From Boesenbergia rotunda (lineage: Eukaryota; Streptophyta; Magnoliopsida; Zingiberales; Zingiberaceae), in contig JAGFNQ010002312.1 of the NCBI GenBank assembly GCA_024364735.1, positions 310,322 through 374,321 of the forward strand: a stretch of DNA of 64,000 nucleotides, in the 5' to 3' direction. Within the stretch, counting starts at the first letter, position 1, and each line of letters starts with the position of its first letter. The position numbers and the translations under genes were made by a program. Below are positions 33,998 through 46,130 of this stretch, one piece after another. A model generated the notes under the pieces. The model was given only the letters and a program-made list of their open reading frames with translations, was not told the origin of the DNA and did not search any database.

Positions 33998-34162
33998 GAT
34001 ATGGTGCATAACTTATGGTGCACAATCATGGGCACTTGCTTAGGTGGCGAAATCTTGATCATTCATTTCTATCATGCATTTTTTATCGGTGATGTACAGG
34101 TTGCCACCTATGCAGGTGTCCATGGTTGTGTACCATAAGTTGTGTATCATATCATTACTCTA
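33992..34162. mobile_element. MITE with ~60 bp inverted repeats
   Basis: The left arm (AGAAATGATATGGTGCATAA through CTTAGGTGGC) and the right arm (GCCACCTATGCAGG through CATATCATTACT) are inverted copies, with a spacer of about 50 bp. Both ends lie in TATA-rich DNA, as expected of Stowaway/Mariner-type MITEs that duplicate TA, but the superfamily is a guess. Confidence 0.7.
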
Positions 34163-35767
34163 TATATATAGAGAGAGAAGATGTTATTACATTCGTCTTC
34201 ATATTCGTACCTGAAAATACTCAACCGATTATTATAATCGGATTTAAAAATTTCTTCCATATCTTCTTCATTTGAGTCGGATGTCAATTTTTCATCGGAT
34301 TTAGAGGAAACTATCATTTCTTATTTGAATATTGGTATCACAATTTCCATCTTTCAACACAGTTTGTTATGCTTCAACACAGTTTGTTGTGTTCCTCACA
34401 AAATATAGATACTCTGAAACCACTGTATCATTTGCAAAATCACGACCATTATTTTAATAAAAAATAAGTATTCAACCCCGGGCAATGTTGCAACGGGAAG
34501 AGTAATTGAGTTTTAGTTTAGATGAATCAACGAATAATTTATTTTAATGAATTATTGACCTAAAAATATTGACTTGATGGATTGTCTTTCTATTACTCTT
34601 AGGACGTTTTTGTTTAGGATTGTCATGGATAACCTTGATTATCCGTCTACACTTTTTCATGATAATTGCGTTTGGTTCGAGGTTTTTTCAATTCTGAAGT
34701 ATTTCTCGATTCTGAAACGTCCTCAAACATTATCAATTGAAGCATCCAATCTGGAATCGGAATATATTTGGCTGTCTTTGTTTTTTTTTTTTTTTAATTT
34801 CGGAAGTTAAGTAAAAAAAAAATCTCAAATTATCCTCGAAGGATCGGGCGGCTGCGGTCGGTGGCCGACGAGTGCCAACGGGTGTTGGCAGCAACTAGAG
34901 GACGACACTCGTCAACAGTAGCTAGTGGTGAGCATGGCCAACAACCGACGGGAGTCATCGGTGGCTAGAAGAAGAATTATTTTTTTTAGTTTAGTCTTTT
35001 AATTAAAATTTTAATAAATTAAATCTGTCATAATTGAGATAAACTAAATTAAAATAATTTTAAAATCTAATAAAATTTTCTAAATCAATTTTAAAAAATT
35101 AAAAAAAATCTAATTTTATTTATTTATATCTATTATTATTATTATATTATCATCAATCGAATGACTCATATAATTTTTTATAATTAAATCTTAATAAAAG
35201 GTATGCATATATAATATTATCATATTTTTTTTTTAAGTTAGATAAACACACAATATCATCATACTTATAATTAAATTAAGAATAATTAGATTATACACCA
35301 AAATTTCTAAATAAATAAAATTTTATTTAATTAACTAAAGTGAATCTATATTATCAATTATGTTTCATATCTTATAATCAAGGTTATATGATTAATAGAT
35401 AATTACATAATAAAAATCTACATGATAAGCTTATTCAAACGGACACTCAGTATTAATAGCGTAATAGGATATCGAGTGAAATTATAAAAACAAAACAAGT
35501 ATTTAAGATAATTATAATATTTAAAAATATGTTGCATGTAATTATTTTTAACATGTGTTTGTCACAGTAGATAAGTCATTAAGTTCGCTATTTTCGAATG
35601 GTCATTAATAAGATTCAGCAATTTATAGAATCACGTGCAAAACTTTACAAAATATCCAAATTTAGCATAGTTTCAAAATTATTAAATTATGTATCTATTT
35701 TTTATTTTGCCCCTAATCAGTTGGTTAGTGAAAATTATCAGTCGACTTGCCATTGCATCTCAAGTTG

Positions 35768-35769
<2 letters not shown>
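34163..35769. other. Gene-free AT-rich DNA with a small GC-rich island
   Basis: A GC-rich patch at 34840-34970 with GGTCGGTGGCCGACGAG-like repeats stands out. The rest is AT-rich. No credible gene. Confidence 0.45.

Positions 35770-35799
<30 letters not shown>
35770..35799. repeat. (AT)n microsatellite
   Basis: Pure AT dinucleotide run of about 30 bp. Confidence 0.9.
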
Positions 35800-35803
<4 letters not shown>

Positions 35804-35849
35804 TGATTTTTTTATTAAAGTTAATTTTCGATAAAATCGGTTAATAAAT

Positions 35850-37265
35850 TAAACGATCTCAAATTGATATACAATTAATTTTTATGTGTGTTTTTAGTTC
35901 TCCTGATTATATCCACATTCTCAAATATCAATTTAACCAAATATATTAATAGCAGTGATTTTTTGAATACGAATGTATTCAAAAATTTCAAAATAGCTTA
36001 TGGATCAAACGACTTCGCATTGATATAAAATTAACTCTTATGTATTCATCTAATTTTCCTGATTATATCAATGCTCTCAAATATCAATTTGATTCAATAT
36101 ATTAAGAGTAGTGATTTTTTTAACACGAATTTGATTTTTCAAATAATCAAATTCGTGTTTAAATAATCACTATTCTCAATATATTAAGTCAAATTAAAGT
36201 TTGAGGGCATAAATATAATCCGGAGAATTATACGAATACAAAAGAGTTAGTTTCATATTAATATGAGGTTAGCCAAAATCGGCTGATGGACCAAACAAAT
36301 CCGTTGATGAACCAAACGATCTTGAATTGATATAAAATTAGTTTCTATGTGTTCGTTTACTTCTCCTAATATATCAATGCCTTCAAATATTAATTTGACT
36401 CTATATATTGAGAGTAAACATTTTTTAACACAGAGTTAAATTTTTCGAATAATCTAATTTGTGTACAAAAAATCATTACTCTTAATATATTGAGTCAAAT
36501 TGATGTTTGAGAGCATGAATATAATTAGGAGAAGTAGACGAACATATAGGAGTTAGTTTCATGCCAATTCGAGATTGTTTGGTCCATCAACCAGTTCTTT
36601 TGGTTATCATCCGTGAATCGGTTGATGGACCAAATAATCTCGAATTGATATGAAACTAACTCCTATATATTTCTCTAATTCTTCTGATTATATCTATGTC
36701 ATAAAACATCAATTTGATTTTATATATTGAGAGCGGTGATTTTTTAAACATGAATTAGATTATTCAAAAAATTTAATCTGTGTTAAAAATCATTGCTCTC
36801 AATATATAGAGTCAAATTGATATTTGAAAGTATGAATATAATTAGGAGAAGTAAACGAACGCATATGAGCTAGTTTCATATCAATTTGAGGTCGTTTGGT
36901 CCATCAGCCAGTTTTATCCAAAATCGGCTCATAGACCAAACGAATCAATTCATAGACCAAACAACTTTGAATTGATATAAACTTAACTCCTATGTGTTTA
37001 TCTAATTCTCTTGATTATATCTATGTCATAAAATATTAATTTGACTCTATATATTAATAGCAATGATTTTTTAAACATAAATTATTATTCAAAAAACTAT
37101 AATCTGTGTTAAAAAATTGTTGCTCTCAATATATAAAGTTAAATTGATATTTGATGGCATGAACATAATTAGGAGAACTGAACCAAATGATCTCGAATTG
37201 ATATGAAACTAACTCCTGTGTATTTATTTAATTCTCCTGATTATATTAATGCCAAAAAAACATCA
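35850..37265. repeat. Array of foldback repeats, about 280-310 bp each
   Basis: Units near 36005-36285, 36312-36590, 36624-36900 and 36945-37190, with half units on both sides. Each reads AATTGATATRAAAYTAACTC ... CAATATATTGAGAG, then the inverse back to GAGTTAGTTTCATAT. Boundaries carry GTTTGGTCCATCAACC and its inverse. Each unit can fold into one long hairpin. Confidence 0.75.
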
Positions 37266-38370
37266 ATTTATCACAAACTTGGCAAATGACAATTTTGCTA
37301 TACTACATAGGAGCATTTCTGAATTTGTAAAATTGTATAATTAGGACAGAATTGTGAAATCCTAAAACCTAATTGGTGCATTTGTTTCGAACGATATTGA
37401 TCCAACTGATGAGTTTAAATAGATTAACTAAAAGCGTGAATTGTGGTGAGAATGTGTTTAGAAATCAAAAGTTTTAAGTTGAGTTGATCTAATATTGAAT
37501 ATATGATATAATTCACAAAAATTAAAGATTAAACATATAGTTTGGATGGATGGAAATCAAATTCAATAAGAAAGAGACTTTAATTGAAATTTGAAGAGTG
37601 ACTAGAAACAAAGCATTGAAAGTCATTTATTATCTTTGTGTGGCTCTTTGGTCTGTTTTTTTTTAAATATAGTATAACATGCCATAATATATTAGAATGT
37701 TAACAATTAGGAGATAACACATACAAAGAGTTGATGTACCAGAGAGGAGAATTCTAAAATGGATACAAGAGTTAATATAGAAGAAAATAAAAAATAATAC
37801 TATGATGAAGCTAATAAGACGGAAAATGTGGTATGAAGATGTTCAAAGTCAATTTATAAATCTCTATAGTTAGATATATTGAATTGAATATAGATAAGTT
37901 GCATTGATTTGAGTTAAGGTGTAATGATGAGTTGATAACACATACAAAAATTTGATGTTTTAATATGAATATGCTACGATGGATGCATAGAGGTACTAGA
38001 AAAGTTAAAATTAAATAAAACAATATTACTATCATTGAGGAAATAATAGAGAAAATATATTAAGATGGTCTGAACACCTTTGAAGACAATTAAAGATGTT
38101 TGAAGACTATTAAAGATGTTTCTAAGTTGTAGGCGGTAATCCCATTACTTAGTCTCTAAGAAGTCGACATTAAAATTATTAACCTTCTCATAAAGATATA
38201 AAATTAATATTGTTTAATATTAACTTCTATATATAACAATTGAATCCTTAATCTATCAAAATAATTTTTGTATCACCAAAATAATCAGGTTATAATTTAT
38301 AAATAAACACTAAATAATAAACACATAATACCAATGAATTATTTTATATTTCACATATCACATTTCAATT
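37266..38370 (+). repeat. LINE relic, copy 2
   Basis: Same sequence family as 30959-32420. Fragments LEIKSFKLS (about 37462) and MLRWMHRGTRKVKIK (about 37972) then an LRWSEHL-like piece (about 38062) resemble the 3' end of a plant LINE reverse transcriptase. It lacks both SINE insertions of copy 1, so it preserves their empty sites. Confidence 0.6.
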
Positions 38371-38399
38371 AAGAAATTTAATATCACAACAAACACAAA

Positions 38400-39120
38400 C
38401 TTTAATAATTCATAGTCATAACCCTACCCACTCAGATGTGGTTGAGTCCTATCCACTCAACCATATATATCTATGGTATTCGTTGGAGTGTGTTCAAATG
38501 TCACAACCCTACCCACTCAGCCACACAGATGTGATGTATTGGCAGCTTGACTGGCGTCAGGGGTGACATATGTCATTGCATCATATGCATCTGTTGCAAT
38601 TATGAATTTTCTTGTATTTATTGCATTTATATGAGCTATGGTTGCTGCATTTGGTTGACATGTTTGTTTGTTGATACTGTGTTATCTTATGTGTTTTTAC
38701 GTTATGTTATACATGCTTTGTTGTCCTCTAATTCTTAGAGATTGTACATCGTTGCTATCTACTGTTATATATATCTTTATGATGTCATGCTATTGTCTAT
38801 TCATATACCCGCAGAGTCCGCCTGGACTCACCACCCTTGCTTCCTATTTTTATTTTAGGTAGCAGGTAGATGCACTACTTGGAGCCAGGAGAAGATCCAA
38901 TTGACAGTCCCACATTATTGAGTCGGTTTAGAGATTTTGTACTCTCCGTTTTTATCTACTAGTCTAGTATTTATTTTTGTTTATCCGGTATCATCTTAGC
39001 AGATTTTTATTTATAACTTGTTGGTTTCGTTTGTTCGTTTCTTTTGGTATTCAGACTCTGCTATTTTTAATTTGCTTAAAGTTATTAACTGTGCGGTTGT
39101 GGATTTACTTACTATGTTGA
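38400..39120 (+). mobile_element. Decayed chromovirus LTR fragment
   Basis: Motifs in the same order as the neighbouring Gypsy LTR: TGTCATTGCATCATATGCAT (compare 41445), a TTTGGTTGACATG stretch (compare 41511), GGACTCACCACCCTTGC and a TTTTTATTTTAGG stretch (compare 41725). Clearly diverged from it, hence an older related element. It ends exactly where the young LTR starts. Confidence 0.55.
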
Positions 39121-42100
39121 TGTTAAAATACGGAAATTCAGAGGGCTAAAAAGTAAATTTCCTAAAAGTTAGGGGGCTTCTTTAATAAGTTCCAAACTTA
39201 GGGTCTAAATGCAAATAGCCAAACCTTATTTATTCTTTTGGTGTGGCCGATTGTGAGCCGACTTCCCTCTTCAGCCGACTCTTCTTCTTCTTCGCCGAGC
39301 GCACGGAAGGGAACTACCGACGGCACAGCGACCACGAGTGGTTTCCCTCCTCGCCCTCGATTCACCGTCGGACGGCAACTCCACGCGATCAAGGTCAGTC
39401 CAGAGCACACTGATCTGCTCTTCCCCTACGGCGATCTGATTTTTCTTTGGAAGTGGATCTAGGGCACGACGCTCTGGGCGTTTTCTTTTCTATTGGGCGA
39501 GGGAGAGGAAGCAGAAGGGAACGACAGTCATGGATCCGGGAAAAGCTGGCTTGAATCGGTGGTTTTCCATCGCGCGCTGGCATCGTGGTCTTGCTGCTCA
39601 CCGATCGAAGAGGAGGGGTTCATGGCTAGGGTTAATCCGTTCTTCAGGAAGATTCCCAGGTGAGCTTTGATCTGTTGTGTGTAAGCTTGGATTCCGATCT
39701 CTGTGTGTGTGTTGATCTCGAGGTCTATCTGTGATTTAGGGTTGTTGCGATTGGTCCTCCTTCTCTACCCGATCTCGGCACATTGGAATTGATCGGAGAT
39801 GGGCTTGGGATGCAGAGAATTGTAGACCATTGTTTCTTCCGAGGATCTTTGTTGGTTCTTGCAGATCGCTACCGTGGGGTCGTGAATCACAGGTAAGGAC
39901 CATTTTGGATCTAAATTGCAAAGGTTTCTAGAGGTTTTGATCGCAGGATTCGGATTGATCTGTGTTGTTCTAGTTCAATCGTGAACTTGGGTTTCTATGG
40001 GATGGCACGATTTCGGTGGTTTGTGTTCTGTATCAGTTTGATTGAAGAAGTAATTAGATCATTGTTTCGTTGTGTTCTTGCTGCTGTGAGCTCGGTAGAA
40101 GATGATAGGTTTTGTCTGGATGTTTTCTGGTGGTTGATTCGAATTTTGGAATGTTAATAGTGTGCTGATCAGATTGTTGAATTCTGATATGGTGTTGGAT
40201 TTGTGCTTCCACCCTTAGGTTTCGTGCTCGTGTTGTTTGTGCCGTGAGTGGATTTGGTCCATGTAGATGAAACTGCTCTGCTCTGTTAGGAGATCATGCC
40301 TTGAGCCATTTCAGGAGTTGATCCCAATATTGGTGGTGTGTAGCTTAGCTGATTTGTAAATTATACAATTAGCTAAGTTGTATTTGTTATTTGTGTTGGA
40401 TGCAGGGCATTGGCGTGCGCGTCACGGCTATTATTCTGGACGGGCGGTTCTCGTCACACGGTCTTCTACATATCGAGGCGGGTACCTCTGACTTATCTTT
40501 TAGATTAGTCCTAGCTGATATGCTTGATATGCTATGTTTAGCGGTAGGGTAAAGTATTAGTTTATACCTGCTCTACCTTTGCTGATACTGTTTATGATAA
40601 ACCTGACATGTGATACCTACACCATTAGGATCTAGGCTATGGTGCATTATTTATGATCCTTGCATATCATGTTGATATAGGTGGATTAGATAGTGGATGC
40701 TGTTTGACCAGAGTCATGCATCATCGTGCACTGTGCATCACTGTCGATCAGTGTGCCCTTATCGGTGAGTCAGGTCGACAGTCATACTGAACTATCCATA
40801 CGGCCACTCATGGGTTAGTGGTTGACGGGGTATGGGTAGTGTGCTCTGTGCTGCTCCGCTCATGCACTCATGGGTTAGTGAATCGGAGCGTGGTAGCAGG
40901 CAGAGGACCCTCCTTGAGTAGCCCATATACCAGGAGTTGAGAGAGAGAGAGATCTCTCCCCCATTTGTATACATGGGGTAGGTGTTAACACTCAGATAGA
41001 GATATCCTCCAGAGATGGCCTGGGGCTGATAGTGATATAGCCAGGATAGGTGATGGCCTGGGGCTGATATAGATACCGCCAGGATAGGTTTTGGCCTGGG
41101 GCTGTTATTGATATAGCCAGGATAGGTGATGGCCTGGGGCGGATATAGATACCGCCAGGATAGGTTTTGGCCTGGGGCTGTTATTGATATAGCCAGGATA
41201 GGTGATGGCCTGGGGCGGGTATAGATATCGCCAGGATAGGTTTTGGCCTGGGGCTATTATTGATATCGCCAGGATAGGTCATGGAGTAGGGGTGTTACAC
41301 CGACAGCATACCGTCTACTCGGTTGCTCAGGATTAGCAGCGGCAGAGTACGGACGGCAGTCACAGCTCTACGCAGGAGGGTGGCCTCCGCTCAGCTTCCT
41401 CCCGTACGTAGCTGACGATGTCCGACCGGCGACAGAGGTGACCATGTCATTGCACCATGTGCATACGAATCTTTTGCACTTGCCCGTGCTTGTTATACTT
41501 GGATGTTGCATTTGTTTGACATGCACATACAGGAGACCCTTATGTCAGTTTCGACGACTCAGCCAGATTGGTATGGTATTTCTATTCCTGTTCCAGTTAT
41601 GTTTACCCCTGCATGTACCTGTGTTATTTCGATTTCCTGTTACTCTATTGCTAGCTTAGACTATCCTGTATATCTGATGAGATATTCGCTGAGTATTATT
41701 ACTCACCCCGTTAGCTCCCTGTTTTTATTTCAGGATGATTGTCTGGAGCGCCCGGCAGCCTGTCCCAGTTCGCGTGTTTCTTCGAGATGATTCCGGGATG
41801 TTTCTATTACTTTGTTGGTGGTACATGTTGGTACCCTTTTTCTGTTTCTTTACTTTACTTTTCCGCTGCGGTATTCGTATTTGATTGTGTCCTTTTATAT
41901 GGCGGTATAGTTGTACTTTTGTGAGCCATGGAGGTCTTGTGCTTGTGTTTGTCGTAAGTCGTACCGGTACGCAACTTTTATCGTCGTTTCGTTTTCGTTG
42001 ATTTTAGACGGTTGTTCCAGCCCTATAGGTTGGGGTACTGTCGACTGAGGTGGTCGTAGATGCTTGGTTTCCGAATTGTCCGTCGGTCGAGGGAGTGGCA

Positions 42101-42141
42101 GTCCGGTCGGTATCGGGCGGGCAGCTCCTTGGGGCGTGACA
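39121..42141 (+). repeat. 5' LTR of the Gypsy element
   Basis: 3021 bp, TG...CA ends. Contains a short tandem array (41008-41280). Frames of 60-95 residues in it recur in the other LTR and are not genes. Confidence 0.95.
41008..41280 (+). repeat. Tandem 36-38 bp half-units in the 5' LTR
   Basis: Alternating half-units GGCCTGGGGCTGATATAGAT... and GGCCTGGGGCTGTTATTGAT..., each ending GCCAGGATAGG. About seven in total. Confidence 0.9.
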
Positions 42142-42148
42142 ATTTATT

Positions 42149-42162
42149 TGGTATCAGAGCCC
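42149..42162 (+). promoter_or_regulatory. Primer binding site (tRNA-iMet type)
   Basis: TGGTATCAGAGCCC lies 7 bp after the 5' LTR end; it matches the usual plant initiator-methionine tRNA primer site. Confidence 0.85.
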
Positions 42163-44257
42163 AGGTTGCGAGATACCTTTTTGGTCTTGTGGGTGTTTTT
42201 TTTCGAGTTTTATGTCGGAGTCGTTTTCTCGATAGACGTGATTGGGACATGGCGGCGACGGGTCTTCTCCAGGCGACACGAGGTATATGACATATCTCAT
42301 CTACCTCCTTTGTATTTACTGTTCAGTGTAAGGTTAGATATTTCTTTATTATGATAGGATTGTATATCAGTTTATATACTTGATCGGTAGGTGCTCATAG
42401 ATATATTTTGGCTGGAGGACTTGTAGTCGATCCGTTTTATTTGCGACCATGTTGGGAGTCGATTATAGGTGACTGGTTGACATGTTGCCGACTCGTCTAG
42501 GATGCAGAGAATGTTGATTCTCGAGTATCACCGATATATGGTCGGAAGACGAGGGTCGAACCTGTCAATAACCTATCAGAGGTTAAGGAGTTCATGTTAT
42601 AGAATTCCTGTCCTATATCAGTTTTATACTACTATCAGTTGTTATCGACTGTGTGAGATATTGAGACTGCATATCGATACAGTGATGAATTCTCCTATAT
42701 CGGGGAGTTTTAGACTTCTGGTTTGCTCGTGCTGAGTTAGGCGACCTAGAGGGTACGAGTGAGTACATGACCTGCATTGACGCAGGAAGTGTAGTACTAG
42801 CTATATAGTATAACTGATAGTAAAGGATCGATATAGCTGGAATATGAGTATGACTTTCATAGATATATATCTTTGTGGTATTTTGGTGTATATCATAGTA
42901 GATATATATCTCTTGAGTATCGCGTATACTTTTGTATACTCTACCTTGGATAGGTTGGATGGATATTTCCCGAAAGGGATCGGATATCGATTCCCATACT
43001 GTTAGGGTGGGTATCGATTAACTTGAAGGTAGCTCGATTGACACCTAGTCAAGCTGTTCAAAATCAACATTATGGTCAAGGTTGACTAAGGAGATGATCG
43101 GATGACACGTTGTGAATTCGATCATATAGTAGAGAATATTGATTCTTCAATGATACCGACTAATGAGTCGGGGACTTACGGTCGGATCAGACGACAACCT
43201 ATTGATGGTCGTATACCTTAGTGACTCGATCGGTATCGGGTCAACTCTCTTCCGCTCATGGAGCCTCAGTTATGGATATATATCCTAGATGACATGTCTG
43301 GAGGACATGACCTGTTGTGACGCAGCAGAGATGGTATTAGTTGTTTATCATGTCAATTGTTAGAGGATAGCGATATCCTATTCCCGTGAGGCTTTTGAGC
43401 TCGGATTCATTATACTTGGTTAGATAACCTAAATAGTACAGTCAAATGTGACTTGTACCGATCCGGAGGAGTGTAGAGCTAGTTGCTTGACACTTACGGG
43501 ATTACTGCTCGTACTTGGTTTGGGTAACCAAGAAGGTACCTTTGGACTTCTGGTTTCTGCAGCGATGCAAATCACCTACGAGACTGAGTTACCTTTACGT
43601 GAAGACACTAAGGACGATACTCAGGAAACAAATAATTACTTTTCGATTACTTTGGGATACTCCTAAGAGATTGTGTCTCTATCACCTTTTGGAGCGGAGT
43701 TAGAGTATATCGGGTTACGAGACGACGGTTAGTCGACTGATCTGATGCTGTTCTAGCCTACGAGGTATCATGACTCATAGACAGGTCGTATTTGTTAAAT
43801 ATTCTCGATGATACATCGAGAATTAGGATTGGATATGGTGCGGTGAATTTGGTGTTAGCTGCATAACACCTAAGCAATTCGACCGTAATCGGTGGTGGTT
43901 ATCGAGGACGGGCTTCGAGGGGTAGACCGTTGGTTATTCATGCTTTCGGCATAGCTCCAGGTGCGTCGGTTGTTCATTCATTCCGCATAGCCCAGGTGCG
44001 TTGGCTTCTCCTGCATTGTGCATAGGGGGTTTTTGGGTTAAACAGTCATTGGTGCTAGGCTGTTTTGTCTCCTGGCTACCTGATATAGCGATAGTCAGGG
44101 CACGTCGAGAGAGTGACACAGGTCACTGCTATCAGGTGCACTTGACGCATCTTGGCGTAGTTGTGGTTTGTTTGCATTATGACACTTGTTCGTATTTACG
44201 GTATCGGGCTATAGCATATATTTGACTCTGGAGGTTATCAGTGGACACATTGTGGTA
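42163..44257 (+). other. Gypsy interior without recognisable coding domain
   Basis: Where gag, protease and reverse transcriptase should be, only short frames occur. Fragments have the base composition of coding DNA but no motif (zinc knuckle, DTG, YIDD) could be recognised. Likely scrambled or heavily mutated. Confidence 0.5.
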
Positions 44258-44335
44258 GGACTGCCCAGGACTAGGAGGGGTCATGACACGATTTGGATGG
44301 TCGATGAGCGATTAACCCAATCTGCGCGGTTTCTT
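44258..44335 (+). pseudogene. Integrase fragment, first copy
   Basis: Reads GLPRTRRGHDTIWMVDERLT, the start of the Gypsy integrase catalytic core (normally GLP...DAIWVVVDRLTKSAHF). The expected downstream core does not follow; the same region occurs again at 45066. Confidence 0.7.
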
Positions 44336-45065
44336 GTAGATCTGGAGGGTCAGATATTATAGATGTGGCACAAGTGACCTTAGGGTTGAGCACCCTTGAT
44401 ATGGGTGATGTTGATTAGTTGCTTGGTTGTAGCTGATGGTTAGATGATGATCTCTCGATGAGTTATGCCCTTGGGATGTTGTACGGGCATACTGATGATC
44501 TGGCCACCACGTGGATTGGTTGAGTCTGGTGCCCTTAAGATGTTGGGATGTGTCGTTACTATTCGTAGACGACATCCGGATGTATTCTTGACTGGGTATA
44601 TGAGCACGTGTTGTTACCTTTGGATGATTGGACACTTTTGTCGATCAGCTTAGGAGTGCTCCGGTTAGAGATTATTATCCTCGGTGTGTTCGAGGCAGAG
44701 TAGCCTTAGGGCATTGGACGTAGGGGCCCTCGTGGTGTATACGGAATAGTTTATTCCGTAATAGGTGGTGCGGTCTTGAGATTACTTCCGGTTCTGGAGA
44801 ATTTACTTCGGTGGCGCATTGACCTAGTTTTACTATATCCTCAGGATGTACCCGAGTGTACAGGGATTTGAAACGTTCCTGTTGGCGGAACGACATGGAA
44901 AAAAAAAGGACATTGAGAGACTTCGTATCCAGATTATTGATACGTTGATTTACGCAGTGGTAGCGCGGTGGGCTCATAACCCACAGGGAGCGTCAGAGAC
45001 TAGTGGTCATACTCCCGAAGAATTCCCTATGAGAGAAAGCCTAGTACGTTGGTTTATGGAGGCAA

Positions 45066-46026
45066 CACGAGTCGATTTGGGTGATCATTGAACGATTAAC
45101 CAAATCTATGCACTCTCCTTCGATCCGTAGGATGGACTCGACGGATCACTTAGTAGAGATGTACGATAGGAAGATTACTAGATTTTAGGGATTACGCTGG
45201 AATCTGGTAGGAGTCTCCTACGAGCTACAAGTGCATAGCTGCGATTCGATTTAGTTGTTCGTCTGTTGACAGATGGCAGTCCCAGCGTACCGTTTAGGTT
45301 CTAGAGGACTTACTGCGCTCGTGTGTGATGGACTTTGGGGGCAGTTGGGAGGACCATTTGCATTTGGGTGGAGTTCGCCTACAACAACGGCTTCCATTCG
45401 GCGATATAGATGATACCGTTTGAGGCGTTGTATGGTAGGGCGTGTAGGACACCCACCCTCTGGGATGAGGTCGGAGAGACTCAGCTGCTGGGACCCCAGG
45501 AAGTTCAACACGAGGCAGAGTTAGTACAGACTGTCAGACAGAGATTATCAGAAGCACGAGGTTACCAGAAAAGCTATGGTGACCGGAGCCGCAGACCCAT
45601 AGAGTTTGCTTCGGGTGATCATGTTTTCCTTCAAGTTTGACCCACAAAAGGGGTGAAACGTTTTAGTCTCAGAGGTGAGCTAGCTCCACGGTTTATTGGT
45701 CCGTTTCTGATTCTGGAAAGGATTGGAGCTGTAGCTTATCGCCTAGCACTTCCACCGTCTTTGATCGACGTCCATGACTGGTTGCATGTATCCATGTTGA
45801 GGGGTCATGTGCTAGATTTACACTCGTATTATCCGAGGTATTTGTTTCACTCCAGTCTAACAGTACTTATGAGGAGGTATCTGTGCGAATTTTGGGTTTC
45901 CGGAAGCGTCAGCTACGGAACAAGACAATCCGACTTGTTAATGTCGGATGGCAGCACCCTTCGGACGCCGTGAAGACCTAAGAGCTCGAGGATATTATCC
46001 GAGCTCGCTACCCCCACTTGTTTTGA
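45066..46026 (+). pseudogene. Integrase core, C-terminus and chromodomain of the Gypsy element
   Basis: Integrase inserts the element cDNA. Reads HESIWVIIERLTKSMH (first catalytic region), then, after frameshifts and stops, LVEFAYNNGFHS, MIPFEALYGRACRTPTLWDE (45410-45470), RQRLSEARGYQKSYGDRSRR, and after another break GELAPRFIGPFLILERIG (45675-45730). The last part (45862-46026) is a chromodomain: YEEVSVRILGFRKRQLRNKT ... ELEDIIRARYPHLF, with a stop in place of the usual Trp. Chromodomains direct chromovirus integration to heterochromatin. The position just before the polypurine tract is canonical. Several stops and shifts make it non-functional. Confidence 0.85.
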
Positions 46027-46117
46027 TGAGGTACGTGTGAGGGATTCGTGCAGTGTTTTGTACTGCTTGATCGTACCTAGCATGGGTGACAACGAAATTT
46101 GGGGACCAAATTTTTAT

Positions 46118-46130
46118 TAGTGGGGGAGAA
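46118..46130 (+). promoter_or_regulatory. Polypurine tract of the Gypsy element
   Basis: AGTGGGGGAGAA-type run directly before the 3' LTR. Confidence 0.85.

Noticed and set aside
39198..42354. Frames of 60-96 residues, most repeated at a 7010 bp offset
   Set aside because: They lie in the Gypsy LTR; the repetition reflects the two LTRs, not genes.
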